NCBI GenBank assembly: GCA_033961575.1
Contig: CM066734.1
Location: 83,288,501 to 83,352,500, forward strand
Length of the DNA: 64,000 nt
Source of the DNA: Aselliscus stoliczkanus
Lineage: Eukaryota; Chordata; Mammalia; Chiroptera; Hipposideridae
Direction of reading: 5' to 3'
Below, one piece after another: positions 22,961-35,014 of the stretch (its first letter is position 1; every line of letters begins with the position of its first letter). The position numbers were made by a program, and so were the translations under genes. The notes under the pieces were generated by a model, which saw only the letters and a program-made list of their open reading frames with translations, was not told where the DNA came from and did not search any database.

Positions 22961-24585
22961 TGCTTTCTTAAAATAACGTTTCAGGCAGCTAACCAACTAA
23001 AAACAATCACAACTGCGGTTGAAGTCTGAAATTTTAATGCACTGGAAAAAAATGTATGGCTCAGATTTATGTATTTTCTTCCAAAACCTCCCCAAAAAGC
23101 CACGTTTTGATGCAATCACTTTTTATTTTATATTTACTCTATATATTTAAACCAGAAGACTAATATTAATTTCAAAGTAGGGGTCCATTAAGAATGTTTA
23201 AATAGGTGTTCTCAACTTTATTACCTAGATAATACAGTTTTCAAATATCTATGACATTTGTTGTGCCTGGAACAATAAATGAAGGAAAGAGAAAGAGGAG
23301 GAATGAATTCAAGCTCCTTAAGGTCCCAAATGTATCTTATGTCAACTTTTTCTTCTAGTCCTTATGAACCAAGCTACCAGATTTAAATATACATATTATA
23401 TATCTCATATATAATTAATACATATTCTGATAAAATTCTGATAACTTTCAGTTATTTTATAAGCTCAAACATGGAATCAGAATAGGAACAGGTGGATTTT
23501 AGATGTAATAGTTGCCACATTTTAATCTGATAGCATTAAGGCAGACCTTGTGTTTGCTCATCTAATAACACCTTTTCAGAACATTTGAGATGCCTCAACA
23601 GCAAACTAAATCACTGAAGAATTTCTTGTAATTTTTTTTCATTAATTAGTGCAAAAATATATATATATAAGCTTTTGACAGGGCAACCCCCTCCCTCCTT
23701 CCCCAACATACTAGAATTTCCTGTCTCTTAGGCGGGCTTATTCCAAAAACAGGTTGGCTACATTCATATTAACATCAAATCTATGTTACTTTTGGTTCTT
23801 AGGCACTAATTTTTTAAGGGTCTCCTAGAATTTTGAGAGATACTAAAGAAATACTTCAGAATTGTAAGTAGACAAGCGGATTTAGCAGCTCACAGTATAA
23901 AATGGCAGAATAAAAGCTATTAAAAGGCTGGCACATAATGCACTCCTTCAATCAATACGTATTGAAAGTCTAGCAAGAACACAGTGCTAGACACTAAAAC
24001 ACACAATATTACTATACTGTCAAGCTTTACTTTCATTTTAATTTCTACTACCATAGCACTTAGAAACTATGTGGGGTTAAGAGAAATATACTGGATTCAC
24101 ATGAACAATTATATCTAGTAGAAAAAGAAACAGACCTGAAAGCATATTATTTTAGTATGTGGTTAGGGTGTCAAAACAAATATCAGCCACTTAAGAGCTT
24201 CTCACTTCTAACTGTAGTTTCTAAATAACTGATCACTCCATAAAAGAGCAATTAGATGTTAGCTGGACACTTTTTTTAAAGTCATTATTCCCTTGAAAAT
24301 AAACTCAAGGCTAGACTGTCTCCCCAAAGCAAGTTGGATAAATTCCTGGGAACAGATTAAAGCTTCACCCAAAACTTATATTTTATAAAAAACAAAGATT
24401 ATCTGATTCATAAATACAAGCTAAAGAAAAGCTCTCTATTTGGTGTTTCTATTCTTTCAGTCTTATAGTTTTGTATTTCCATTACATAAATTATGCATCT
24501 AAAAAATATCTTAATAAAAATAGGTGTGGAGATCCAAGTGGCACTTTTGCCACCAAAAGAGTTGCCTATGCTTTCAATATAGTAT
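22961..24585. other. Upstream flank of JCHAIN, nothing recognised
   Basis: A/T-rich DNA with short frames. Enhancers of JCHAIN are expected upstream of the gene, but no specific element can be supported by eye. Confidence 0.4.
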
Positions 24586-24587
24586 CA

Positions 24588-25230
24588 GGACCAGTGCTCT
24601 GCCAAGTGTGGTCCAGGGGTCAGCTTCCCTAGAATCACTTGGAATACTAGTCCAATACGGATTTCCTAGTTACAAACAATCAGAATTTCTGGAGATGTGA
24701 CCTTGGAATATGTATTATTAAAAAGAATTCCAGGGCCGGCCAAGTGGCGCATTGGTTGAGCGCTGGTTTTGGGATGCCAGCGGCCCCGGTTCGGATCCCA
24801 CATGAGGGCCGGTGACACTGCCCTCTACGGCTAACAACAGCTCCACCTGGAGCTGGGCTGTGCGAGCCCCGGTGATGGTGTGGGCTGCAGCCCCTGCTGC
24901 AGTGGGCTGCCGTGGGCTACAGTGAGTGGCCCACAGCCAGCGTGAGAGGCTGGCAGCCAAGCATGAGCTGCCAATAGCTGCGGTGAGCAACATCCAGAGG
25001 CTGGCGACCGATCTGCCTCATCCGGGAGGAGCGCAATGATGATACCAACAGTGAAGCAATGTCCTCCGCAACTAGACTGGAGAACAAAAAGACAGCAACT
25101 TGTCTGTTCCCCTTCCCCGATTCCCCAACGCTGTTCCCCTCCGCCAATTCCCCAATAAAATCTTTAAAAAAAAAAAAGGAATTCCAGTTAGTTCTCATGT
25201 ACACTAAAATTTGAAAATTGGTAGACTAGC
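24588..25230 (+). mobile_element. MER5-like hAT relic, interrupted by a SINE
   Basis: Left part 24,588-24,732 shows AGTGTGGTCCAGGGGTCAG, AGAATCACTTGGAATA, CAGAATTTCTGGAGATGTG. The right part resumes after the SINE with CAGTTAGTTCTCATGTACAC and AAAATTTGAAAATTGGT, in the right order for one element. Confidence 0.6.
24733..25178 (+). mobile_element. Lineage-specific SINE, long form
   Basis: Full long form ending CCCCAATAAAATCTTT plus A-run, so the tail has both an AATAAA signal and a TCTTT pol III terminator. Duplication GAATTCCAG at 24,725-24,733 and 25,179-25,187. Confidence 0.93.
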
Positions 25231-25369
25231 AGCATCAACTATTTAGAGAAAAGCAAAAAGTTACTGAAGGTAATATTTTTTCTTTTAACAAATAGGCTTA
25301 CAACTTCGCTGAGGCTTCTATTGATTTTTACAATTCTGTGCTCTAGGCAAGTTGTTTCATAATCTTTTT

Positions 25370-27034
25370 TTTTTTTTAATTAGTTTCAGGTGTACAACAC
25401 AGTGCAATAGTTATACATTTTACCCCTCAAAGTGACAACCCCCCCACCCCCAATACACCACCCCACTCCCCCCCCATATCATATATATCTATTACTCTTC
25501 CTCTGACTCTCTTCCACAGTATAATCCACATCCCATGACTATCTATATATATTCAATTACAGTAGGTATACCACCTCCACTTTAGTAATACAGTGCAGTG
25601 ATCAAACCTCTATCCATCCATGAAATGGTCTCCCTAACAAGACCTATGATCATCTGACATTCCACAGAATATTTACAACATTATTAATTATATTCCCCAA
25701 ACTGTTTTTCCTATCCCAGTAGCAATATTGTAGTTGCCTATTTTTGCTGTCTAATCCCTTCCCCTTCTCCCTCATCCCCATTCCTCTCCAAATTAGCAAC
25801 CCTGATTTTTCCTCTATATCTATGAGACAGTTTCTGTTTACTTTGCTCATTCATACAGTTTTTCATATTCCACATATAAGTGAGATCATATGGTATTTGT
25901 CCTTCTCTGACTGACTTATTTCACTCAACATTATAGTCTCTAGGTCCATCCATATCATTGCAAATGGCACGATTTCATTCTTCTTTATAGCGGAGTAATA
26001 CTGCATTGTATAAATATACCACAGTTTCTTAATCCAGTCATCTACTGACGGGCATTTTGGTTGTTTCCAAGTCTTAGCTATTGTAAATTGTGCTGCTATG
26101 AACATCGGGGTGCATAACTTTTTTTGAATAAGTGTCTGGTATTGGCATAAAAACAGGCACATCGATCAGTGGAACAGAACAGAGAGCCCAGAAATAAATC
26201 CAAGCATTTACGGACAGTTAATCTATGACAAGGGAAGCAAGAATTTACACTGGAGTAAAGATAGTCTATTCAATAAATGGTGCTGGGAAAATTGGACTGA
26301 CACATGCAAAAAATTGAAACTGTATCATCTCCTTACGCCTTATACAAGAACAAATTCAAAATGGATTAAAGACTTAAATGTAAGACCTGAAACCATAAAA
26401 ATCCTAAAAGAAAATATAGGGAGTACATTTGCAGACATTACCCGGAGCAATATTTTTACTGATACATCCCTACGGGCAAGGGAAGTAAAAGAAAAAATGA
26501 ACATATGGGATTATATCAGACTTAAAAGTTTTTTCACAACAAAGGAAACCATGAATAAAACAAAAAGGAAGCCTACTGAATGGGAGAATATATTTGCCAA
26601 CGATATATCTGATAAGGGGTTAATATCCAAAATTTATAAAACACTCATGAAACTCAACACCAAAAAAACAAACAACCCAATTAAAAAATGGGCAGAAGAT
26701 ATGAAGAGACATTTCTCTAAAGAGGACATACAGATGGCCAACAGGCATATGAAAAAAAGTTCAACCTCACTGGTCATTAGGGAAATGCAAATAAAAACCA
26801 CCATGAGATACCACCTCACTCCAGTCAGAATGGCTATCATCAACAAATCAACAAACAACAAGTGCTGGCGGGGCTGTGGGGAAAAGGGGACCCTGCTGCA
26901 CTGTTGGTGGGACTGCAGATTGGTGCAGCCACTATGGAAGTCAGTATGGAGGTATCTCAAAGAACTGGAAATAGAGCTACCGTTTGACCCAGCAATTCCA
27001 CTCCTAGGTATTTATCCTGAAAAAACCAAGACAC
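25370..27034 (-). mobile_element. Young LINE-1 with 5' inversion (twin priming)
   Basis: On the minus strand 26,130-25,370 is the L1 3' end: last part of ORF2 (CTPMFIAAQFTIAKTWKQP, then the YSAIKKNE region), the 3' UTR and a poly(A), seen as a T-run. 26,131-27,034 is the directly preceding ORF2 segment in the opposite orientation. It reads on the plus strand from [17 protein letters not shown] to [14 protein letters not shown] with no stop. The two parts are adjacent in ORF2, only head-to-head. A perfect 17-bp duplication, TGTTTCATAATCTTTTT, flanks the whole (25,353-25,369 and 27,035-27,051). The ORF2 part is the C-terminal region, without the endonuclease or reverse-transcriptase core. Confidence 0.93.
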
Positions 27035-27083
27035 TGTTTCATAATCTTTTTAGCACTGATCAATATATCTCTATAGCACTAAA

Positions 27084-27086
<3 letters not shown>

Positions 27087-27125
<39 letters not shown>
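27087..27125. repeat. (TA)n microsatellite
   Basis: Nearly uninterrupted TA run of about 39 bases. Confidence 0.95.
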
Positions 27126-27127
<2 letters not shown>

Positions 27128-27254
27128 TATATTTATATAGTTTAATTTTTAAACCATTTCATCTCATTTTTATTATGTTCTCCAACTAAAAAAAATGTGA
27201 AGTGTGAATAGTAGAAACCTTTCCATGCAAGTGAGTTAAGTAATTAGGAACTTA

Positions 27255-28502
27255 TTAGATCGATGCAAAAGTAACTGTGGTTTTGGACTGTGATTTTTAA
27301 ATCATTATAACTAGGCTCAAACACACCTTTATTAATCAAAATAGGAACCATTATAATCAACACATTTTTGCCAATGAGAAAAAAGTTTGTTTATTCCAGT
27401 AACATAAAAATCCATCCTTTGGAACTCTTGAAAAGCATTTTCTGCATCCTGCTGGTGGTGGAAGTGTTTTCCCTGCAAAACGTTGTCGAGATGCTTGAAG
27501 AAGTGGTAGTAGGTTGGCAAGAGGTCAGGTGAATATGGTAGATGAGAAAAAACTTCGTAATCCAATTTGTTCAACTTTTGAAGCATTGGTTGTGCAACGT
27601 ATGGCCGGGCATTGTCATGGAGAAGAATTGGGCCCTTTCTGTTGACCAACGCCGGCTGCAGGCAGTTTTCATTGCCTCTCGTCAATTTGCTGAGCATACT
27701 TCTCAGATATAATGGTTTCATAGGGATTCAGAAAGCTATAGTGGATCAGACCAGCAGCAGACCACAAAACAGTGACCACAACCTTTTTTTGGTGCAAGTT
27801 TGGCTTTGGGAAGTGCTTTGGAGCTTCCTCTAGGTCCAACCACTGAGTTGGTCATCACTGGTTGTCACATAAAATCCAGTTTTCATCGCATGTCACAATC
27901 TGATTGAGTAATGGTTCATTGTTGCATAGAATAAGAGAGGACAACACTTCAAAACAACAATTGTTTTTATTTGCAGTCAGCTTATGAGGCACCCACTTAA
28001 CAAACTTTTTCACCTTTCCAATTTGCTTCAAATGCCAAACAACCATAGAATGGTCAATGTTGAGTTTCTTTGGCAACTTCTCATGCAGTTGTAAGAGGAT
28101 CAGCTTCTATGATTACTCTCAATTGGTCGTTGTCAAGTTCTGATGGCCGGCCACTATACTCCTCATCTTCAAGGCTCTCGTCTCCTTTGCAAAACTTCTT
28201 GAACCACCACTGCGCTGTACATTTGTTAGCAGTTCATGACCCAAATGCATTGTTGATGTTGCAAATTGTCTTACTGGTTTATGGCCCATTTTGAACTCGA
28301 ACTTGCTTTTTGTCTAAAATCATTTCCATAGTCTAAAATATTTATAAAATAAACATCAAGTAATGTCATTAGCAAAAAAAATAAAGCAGGAAGTGTTCAT
28401 TAAAATGATGTATAACATAACCACATTTATTTAAGAATGTATTCCAATATCAAGGCAAATTTTAATAATGCAAAAACCACAATTACATTTGCACCAACCT
28501 AA
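27255..28502 (-). mobile_element. Full-length Hsmar1-like mariner transposon, inactivated
   Basis: 1,248 bp with terminal inverted repeats: left TTAGATCGATGCAAAAGTAA, right end reading TTAGGTTGGTGCAAATGTAA on the minus strand. Both ends abut a TA target duplication (27,253-27,254 and 28,503-28,504). The minus strand encodes a mariner transposase in pieces (28,076-27,855 and 27,721-27,332, plus further fragments) separated by stops and frameshifts. Catalytic landmarks are readable: first Asp in TCDENW, second in LLHDNARP. The third DD34D position falls in LPTYYHFF and is Tyr. The C-terminus KCVDYNGSYFD is the Hsmar1/SETMAR type. It cannot make active transposase. Confidence 0.92.
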
Positions 28503-28504
28503 TA

Positions 28505-29400
28505 GCCACATGTTCTAAGTTTTTCACCAAAAATGGTTTATTTTTCCACATTCATACATAAGATTCTTACAGTAAGAAGTTCAGTCTCATCTGGATGAAA
28601 GAGATCTTAAGGTAATTTATCCTCACCTTCTTTACTCATACTCAAGTTTTGTTTCAATTTCCTGTACCAGTTGGAGTTCAGCATTTGTTTCAAAACCACC
28701 TAAAATAGGTCAATGCTTCACTTCCTCTGACACAACTTATTATGTTTGGGATACTCTCATCATAAGACTTTATTCTCTTGGAAAACAGAGAATACACTCT
28801 CTTTGTTTGCTCCTATCTCACTGGCAACTCCTTTTCAGTCTCTTCGTTCCTATCTCATTGGTTACTCATTTTCAGTCTCTTGCTGAATTTACCTCTAAAT
28901 ATTGAGACTTGCTCCCAGCCTTCTCTTTTCTCTCAACCTCTCTCAACCTAATTATTTTCATCTGATCCCGTGGCTGTGAACATATGACATGCTGTGACTT
29001 TCAAATGTCTAACTCTTTACCTTGCCCAATGAGCTCCATACTCCTTGCCAACTTTCTATTTGATATCTCCACTTGGCTGTCTAACAGGCATCTAAAACTT
29101 AACCAGGCATAACCATATGCATTGTGACCAAGCCATCCTCATACTACCATTCCAATTTCTTTCTGTCTTTGGTCTTCCTCATCTCAGTCAATGGCACCTC
29201 CATCCATCTGGTTGCTCAAGCCAAAAATCTCTTTTTTGATTCCTTGTTTTCTTCTCTTCCACATTCAATTTACCATTGTGTCCTGTTGGTTGTACTTTCA
29301 AAATATATCCTAAATTTATCTGAGTTTCTCCATTTTCACTGTAACCCTAGTCCAAGCCTCCATCCTTGTTTTTAGACTACTACAATAGCCTCAATAATAA
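28505..29400 (+). repeat. Decayed ancient repeat
   Basis: From about 28,900 it carries TTTGATATCTCCACTTGGCT, CATCTAAAACTTAACCAGGC and ACTACTACAATAGCCTC in the order of an abundant old repeat also seen at 40.2 kb. The first 400 bases are unassigned. Confidence 0.45.
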
Positions 29401-29825
29401 AAGGTGATTTTTTCCTTTTATTGTATTGGCAATGAGGACTCACAGCTGACAAACAACAATGGCTAAGTACCCAAAATTCTAAAGAGAGTCAGACACTTCC
29501 TCCAAAGTTTAACAAGAGGCAACATCACTCAACTTACTGTCATCAACCACCACCACAACCTCACCTCTCCCAAGCTCCCTCCTCCAGTTTTTAGAGAACT
29601 TTGGTGGTGGGAGGAAGAGAATTGCTATCATAGTAGCTGTTGACCTTGTGGAGATAGTAGTGTTTGTAGTGAGAGACTCCGCCCCCTTTACTCTTGGGAG
29701 AGGGAAGGACAGGGTGCTCTTCTCTCCTCAAAGTCGAGTGGGGGAAAGATTCAAGAAAAGAACTCAAAGAAATCAAGGACCCTGCAAGAAGGGGAAATGG
29801 AGAAGCATAATAGAATCCTAAAGGA
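29401..29825. other. Intergenic DNA, nothing recognised
   Basis: No gene signal. A 93-codon minus-strand frame at 29,591-29,872 has no recognisable domain. Confidence 0.4.
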
Positions 29826-30095
29826 AAAGGATTCTGAGTCTGACCACCTGAGTTTATCTCCCAATCCACCACTTACTTAATATGTGACATTGGACAAACC
29901 TTGGACGCACTACCCTCTATGTCTCAATTCCCCTATATTAATGGGAAAAATAACAATACATATTTCATAGGGTTGTTGTGAGGCTTAACATGTATTACTA
30001 CATATAAAAAAGTTAGAGATCTTGGTATATATGGTAAATGCTATATAAGTACTGTTGATTATTAACATCATCATAACCATTATCATCATCATTAT
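29826..30095 (+). repeat. MIR relic
   Basis: CTGAGTCTGACCACCTGAG, CATAGGGTTGTTGTGAGGC and a TATAAGTACTGTTGATTATT end follow MIR. Ends in a short (ATC) run. Confidence 0.7.
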
Positions 30096-31307
30096 GTTGG
30101 TCACTCCTTGTTGAGTTGTAGAAAATGCAAACCCAACCTGGGGATATCAACTGCAATGAAGTTTGAGGAAAGCATTCCTGGGAGAGCTTCACATTTCCCC
30201 TTGGGTGGCAGACATATAGAAACATAGAAATGGATATGAGCTCATACTATATGACCCTTATAAGGTATGAATGAAAATATTCAACAAAGCTATTGTAGTC
30301 AAAACAGTATGGTACTGGCATAAAAACATACACATAGACCAATGGAACAGAATACAGAGCCCAGAAATAAGTCCATGTATATATGATCAACTAATATTTG
30401 ACAAGGGAGAGAAGAATACTTCAATGGGAAAAAATAGCCTCTTCAATAAACGTTGCTGAGAAAACTGGATATACATGTGCAAAAGAATAAAACTGAATCC
30501 CTATCTTATACCACTCACAAAAATTAATGTGAAATGGATTAAGGACTCAAATGTAAGACCTGAAGCCATAAAACTCCTAAAATAAAACAGGGAAAAATCT
30601 ATTTGACATGAGTCTTGGCAATGATTTTTGGATATGACACAAAAACATAAGCAACAAAAGCAAAAATCAACAACTGGAACTATATCAAACTAAAAAGCTT
30701 CTGTACAGTAAAAGAAACAATTAAAAAAATGAAAATAAAATTTACAGAATAAGAGAAAATATCTGCAAACCATATATGTGGTAAGATGTTAATATATAAA
30801 GTATATAAGAAATTCATATAACTAAATAGAAAAAAAAATCTGATTTAAAATTGGACAGAGGACTTGAATAGACATTTCTCCAAAGAAAACATACAAATGA
30901 TCAACAAGTACATGAAAAGGTGCTCAACATCACTAATCAACAGGGACATGCAAATCAAAACCAAACTGAGACATCACCTCATATCTGGTAGAATGGCTAT
31001 TATAAAAAAAGATAAGGGATAACAAACAGTGGTAAGGATGTAGAGAAAAGGGAACCCTGGCACACTGTTGGTGGAAATGTAAACTGGCACAGCCACTATG
31101 GAAAGACTTGAAGGTTCTTAAAAATATTAAAAATACAACTAACATATGATCCAGCAATCTCACTTCTGGGTCTATATGGAAAGGAAATTAAATCACTATC
31201 TCAATAAGATACCTACACCCTCATGTTAATGAAGCATTATTCACAATAGACAAGGCATGGAAACAACCTGTGCCCGTAGACAGATGAATGGATAAAGAAA
31301 ATATTCC

Positions 31308-31310
<3 letters not shown>

Positions 31311-31344
<34 letters not shown>
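31311..31344. repeat. (GT)n microsatellite
   Basis: 17 GT units inside the L1 3' UTR. Confidence 0.97.
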
Positions 31345-31346
<2 letters not shown>

Positions 31347-31686
31347 ACAAAATGGAATATTTTCCAGCCATAAAAAATAAGGGAATACTACATTTGTGAC
31401 AAACATGGATGAAACTTGAGGGCATTGTGTTATGAGTATGTGAAATAAGTGGGACAGGGAAAGACAAATACTGTATAATCTCACTTATACTTGGATGTTG
31501 AATCTGAAAACATTGAATTCATAGAAATAGAAAGTGGAATGGTGGTTGCCAGGTGAGGGTGAGGAGTGGGGGAAATGGGAAGATGTTGGTCAAAGATTAA
31601 ACACTTCCAGTTAGTTATAAGATGAATAAGTTCTGGGGTTCTAAGGCACAGCATGGTGAGTATAGTTAATAATACTGTATGGTACA

Positions 31687-32178
31687 CAGTTGTCCCCTTT
31701 TATGCCCAGTTTCACTTTCCGTGGTTTCAGTTACCGTGGTTTAAAAATACTAAACAGAAAATCCCAGAAATAAACAATTCATAAGTCCTAAATTTCACAC
31801 TGTTCTGAATAGCATGATGAAATCTTATGCGGTCCTGCCCCATCCCACCAGGGATGTGCATCATCCCTTTGTCATGGTATCCATACTGTCTATGCTACCT
31901 GCCCATTAGTCACTTAGAAGCCATCTAGGTTATCAGAGCAATTGTCACGGTATTGCAGTGCTTGTGTTCAGGTATCCTTATTTTACTTAATAATGGCCCC
32001 AAAGCACAAGAATGGTGATGGTGGCAATTCAAATAGTCCAAAGAGAAGCTATAAAGTGCTTCCTTTAAGTTAAAAGGTATGTATGTACAGGAAAAAGATA
32101 GTATATACAGGGTTTGGTACTATCCAAGGTTTTGGGGGGTTTTGGAAAATATCTCCCATGAATAAGGTTGGACTTCTG
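31687..32178 (+). mobile_element. Tigger-like (pogo group) non-autonomous DNA transposon
   Basis: Starts CAGTTGTCCCCTTTTATGCC and ends ...AAGGTTGGACTTCTG, an imperfect inverted repeat. Internal text such as CACTTTCCGTGGTTTCAGTT and ACTTAATAATGGCCCCAAAG is that of the Tigger family. The right flank is TA; the left flank is CA, best read as a mutated TA because the interrupted L1 has TA there. About 490 bp, no transposase. Confidence 0.85.
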
Positions 32179-32457
32179 TACTTGAAAGCTTCTATGACAG
32201 TAGCGCTTTAATGTTTTCACTATAACAACAACAAAATAAATGGTAAGTGAGGTGAAGAATATGGTGACTAACCTTATTGCGGTAACCATGTCACAACATA
32301 TATGTGTATCAAATCATCACAATGCACTATGTAAACTTACACAGCATTATATGCCAATTATTTCTCAATAAAGCTAGGGGTGGGGAAAGAAAAATAATAT
32401 ATCCAGAGTTTTTCTGACTTGGGGCTGGGGGAGGCAGAAGACAGTTGGAAGGAGTGA

Positions 32458-33055
32458 TAGCTTTATTTGTAATAGCCTAAAACTGGAAGTAACCTAAATG
32501 CCCATAAACAAATTAGAAAAACAAATTGTGGTATATCCATTACTCAGCAATAAAAGTAAATGAACTGTTAATATACACAACATGGATGAATCTCAAAATA
32601 ATTATTCTGAATGAAAGAAGCCAAACAAAATATTAAAAAGAGTACATACTATATGATTCCATATAGTGTATCTAATACTTAAATATATATTATGAAAATA
32701 TATAAATTTTAAAATATAAAAATTTATGATATTTACATTAAATTTCACATTATATTAAATTAAATATTATATATAATATTTTAATAGAATTCTACAAAAT
32801 GTAAGTAAATCTATAGTTACGGAAAGCAGATCAGTGATTGCCTGAGAAAGGAGGGACAGGAAAACAAGGAGGGGAGGGAAGGATTGCAAGGGTATGTGAG
32901 GAAATGTGTGTGTGTGGCGGGGGATGGATACGTTCATTATCTGGATGGTGGTTATAAACTCACAAATGTACATATGTCAAATTTTATCATATCGTATGTC
33001 TCAAATGTATATAGTTCATTGCATATCAATTATATCTCATAAAGCTGTTAAAAAT
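32458..33055 (+). mobile_element. Old L1 3' end
   Basis: Begins in the end of ORF2 (CATAAACAAATTAG, GGTATATCCATTACTCAGCA, CATGGATGAATCTCAAAATA), has an A/T-rich insertion-like middle, and ends GCATATCAATTATATCTCAT then AAAGCTGTTAAAAA. Confidence 0.75.
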
Positions 33056-33084
33056 TCACATCTTCAAAATTCAGTATTTAAATA

Positions 33085-33425
33085 TGAGGTTCGGTTTTCT
33101 CGAATGTCCTTTATCAAGTTGAGGAGCTTTCTTTCTATTCCTAGTGTGCTGAGGAGTGTTTTTTTTAATCAGATAAGAATATTGCATTTTTTTAAATGCT
33201 TTTTCTCTGTCTATTGAGATGACCATATGATTTTCCTTTTTTAGTGGGTTAATATAGTGTATCACATTGATTTTAAATGTTAAGATAACCTTGCATTCCT
33301 GGGATAAACCACACTTGTAATGTCCTTTTTATAAATTGATGTATTCAATTTACTAACATTTTGTTTAGAATTTCTGCTTTCAGGTTGATAAAGGATATTG
33401 GTCTGAATCTTAACCCTGTAGAATT
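33085..33425 (-). mobile_element. L1 ORF2 fragment, antisense
   Basis: Plus-strand text such as TATCAAGTTGAGGAGCTTTC, TTTAGTGGGTTAATATAGTG and TTGCATTCCTGGGATAAACC is the reverse complement of the reverse-transcriptase region of L1 ORF2. Broken by stops. Confidence 0.85.
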
Positions 33426-33449
33426 TGGAGATTAAGAATTAAAAAATGG

Positions 33450-33886
33450 TGGGCCGGCCGAGTGGCGCATTGGTTAAGAGCTGGTTTGGGGATGCCAGCA
33501 GCCCCGGTTCGGATCCCACATATGAGGACCAGTGACACTGCCTTCTACAGCTAACAACAGCTCCACCTGCAGCTGGGCTGTGCAAGCCCTGGTGATGAGT
33601 AGGCTGCAGCCTCTGCTGCAGTGGGCTGCCATAGGCTACAGTGAGTGGCTGGCAGCCAGTGTAAGCTGCCAATAGCCACGGTGAGTGACCATCCAGAGGC
33701 CGGCGACCAATCTGCCTCATCCGGGAAGAGTGCAATGACAATACCAACATGGGCCAGTGAAGCAATGTCCTCTGCAACTAGACTGAAGAACAAAAAGACA
33801 GCAACTTGTCTGTACCCCTTCCCCAGTTCCCCAATGCTGTTCCCCTCCCCCAATTCCCCAATAAAATCTTAAAAAAAAAAAAAAAG
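33450..33886 (+). mobile_element. Lineage-specific SINE, long form
   Basis: Complete long form ending CCCCAATAAAATCTT plus A-run. Perfect 14-bp duplication GAATTAAAAAATGG at 33,436-33,449 and 33,887-33,900. Confidence 0.95.
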
Positions 33887-33929
33887 GAATTAAAAAATGG
33901 CCCAATGGCACAGTCTCCCTGGAACTAGA

Positions 33930-34343
33930 CTAGTCAGGGTGATCACTTCTTAAATTATATAAATGTCCAACAATATGCTGTACACCTGAAATTAATATAA
34001 AATAATATTGAAGGTCAATTGCAACTAAAAAATTAAAAAGGGGGGAAAAATTTAAAAACTAAAAAATTAAAAATTGAAGGTCAACCGTAACTAAAAAAAG
34101 GTAAAGGGGAATAAGAGGTCCAAATTTCCAGGTATAAAACAAATAAGTCATGGGGATGTAATGTGCAGCATGGGGAATATAGTCAATAATATTGTGATAG
34201 CATAGTATGGTATCAGACGGTTGTAGGACTTATGATGGTCACTTCTTTAGGTATATAAATGTTGAAAAACTACTGTGTACACCTGAAACTAATATAATAT
34301 TGCATGATAACTATATTTTTAATAAAAATCTTTTTAAAAATTA
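33930..34343 (+). mobile_element. HAL1/L1 3' UTR fragment
   Basis: Closely parallels the last 400 bases of the HAL1-like element at 14.17-14.57 kb: GGTGATCACTTCTTAAATTA, ACACCTGAAATTAATATAAA, ATGGGGAATATAGTCAATAA, ending AATAAAAATCTTTTTAAAAA. Confidence 0.75.
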
Positions 34344-34689
34344 AATAACAGCCATACCTTTTGCATATTATTATATGCAAATAGTTAGTATTTAAGTACA
34401 GAATTAAGCATACTAACCTTTATTTTCAAAATTAAATTCTAATCTTCAAAAAAGCACATATAAATGCATTTCATACAATTGTACTTTTGTACCAACTATT
34501 TTGTGTTCCTTTTTGTCACTTATATATTTTATATATCAATTTCCAAAAATTGATATAGAAGACATGTATGTTAACCTTTGAAGTAATTATATAATATTCC
34601 ATTATGTTGATAAGCCATGGCTTGTCATAAAGTCTTACTATTCCATTTGGGGTTGCCCCATTTACTATTAAATCAAAAACAATTTTTCA

Positions 34690-35010
34690 ACAAATGTATG
34701 TTACAGACCTAATATGGGCCTGATACGTCGTACCCCTGGTGCGAAGATATAGACAACCATGACCAACCTGGCCCTGCCTTCCCAGAGATTATACTCTAGT
34801 GGGGAAGACAGATTAAATAAATAAATAAACAAATAAATAAATAAATAAATAAATTTAAATAATCACAGTTGGTGATAAATGCAATAAAGGAAATAGTGTG
34901 ACAGAGCACACCTAGGGTAGGACTGAGGTAGTCTACTTTAGAAGGCATATTCAGGAAAGGCCTCCTCTTTGAGGAAGTAACATCTGGACTGAAATAGGAG
35001 CAAATGGGAA
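34690..35010 (+). repeat. Decayed ancient repeat with an (AAAT)n run
   Basis: CCAGAGATTATACTCTAGTG then AAATAAATAAAT at 34,815-34,855, followed by GAAAGGCCTCCTCTTTGAG. Same family type as the segments near 8.94 and 38.34 kb. Confidence 0.45.
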
Positions 35011-35014
35011 GGAG

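Larger units (their letters stand above)
30281..32390 (+). mobile_element. Old LINE-1 (L1M type), ORF2 C-terminal part and 3' UTR, interrupted by a Tigger-like element
   Basis: ORF2 sequence such as GGTACTGGCATAAAAACATA and GTCCAACTGACC-like parts is broken by many stops, followed by the 3' UTR. The 3' UTR breaks off at 31,686 and resumes at 32,179 with CTTGAAAGCTTCTATGACAG. It ends GCCAATTATTTCTCAATAAAGC near 32,372. The resumed text is exactly what should follow, so 31,687-32,178 is an insertion. Confidence 0.85.

Noticed and set aside
26314..27189. 291-codon open frame as a host gene
   Set aside because: It is the inverted ORF2 part of the twin-primed L1, running into the flanking duplication and a (TA)n run.
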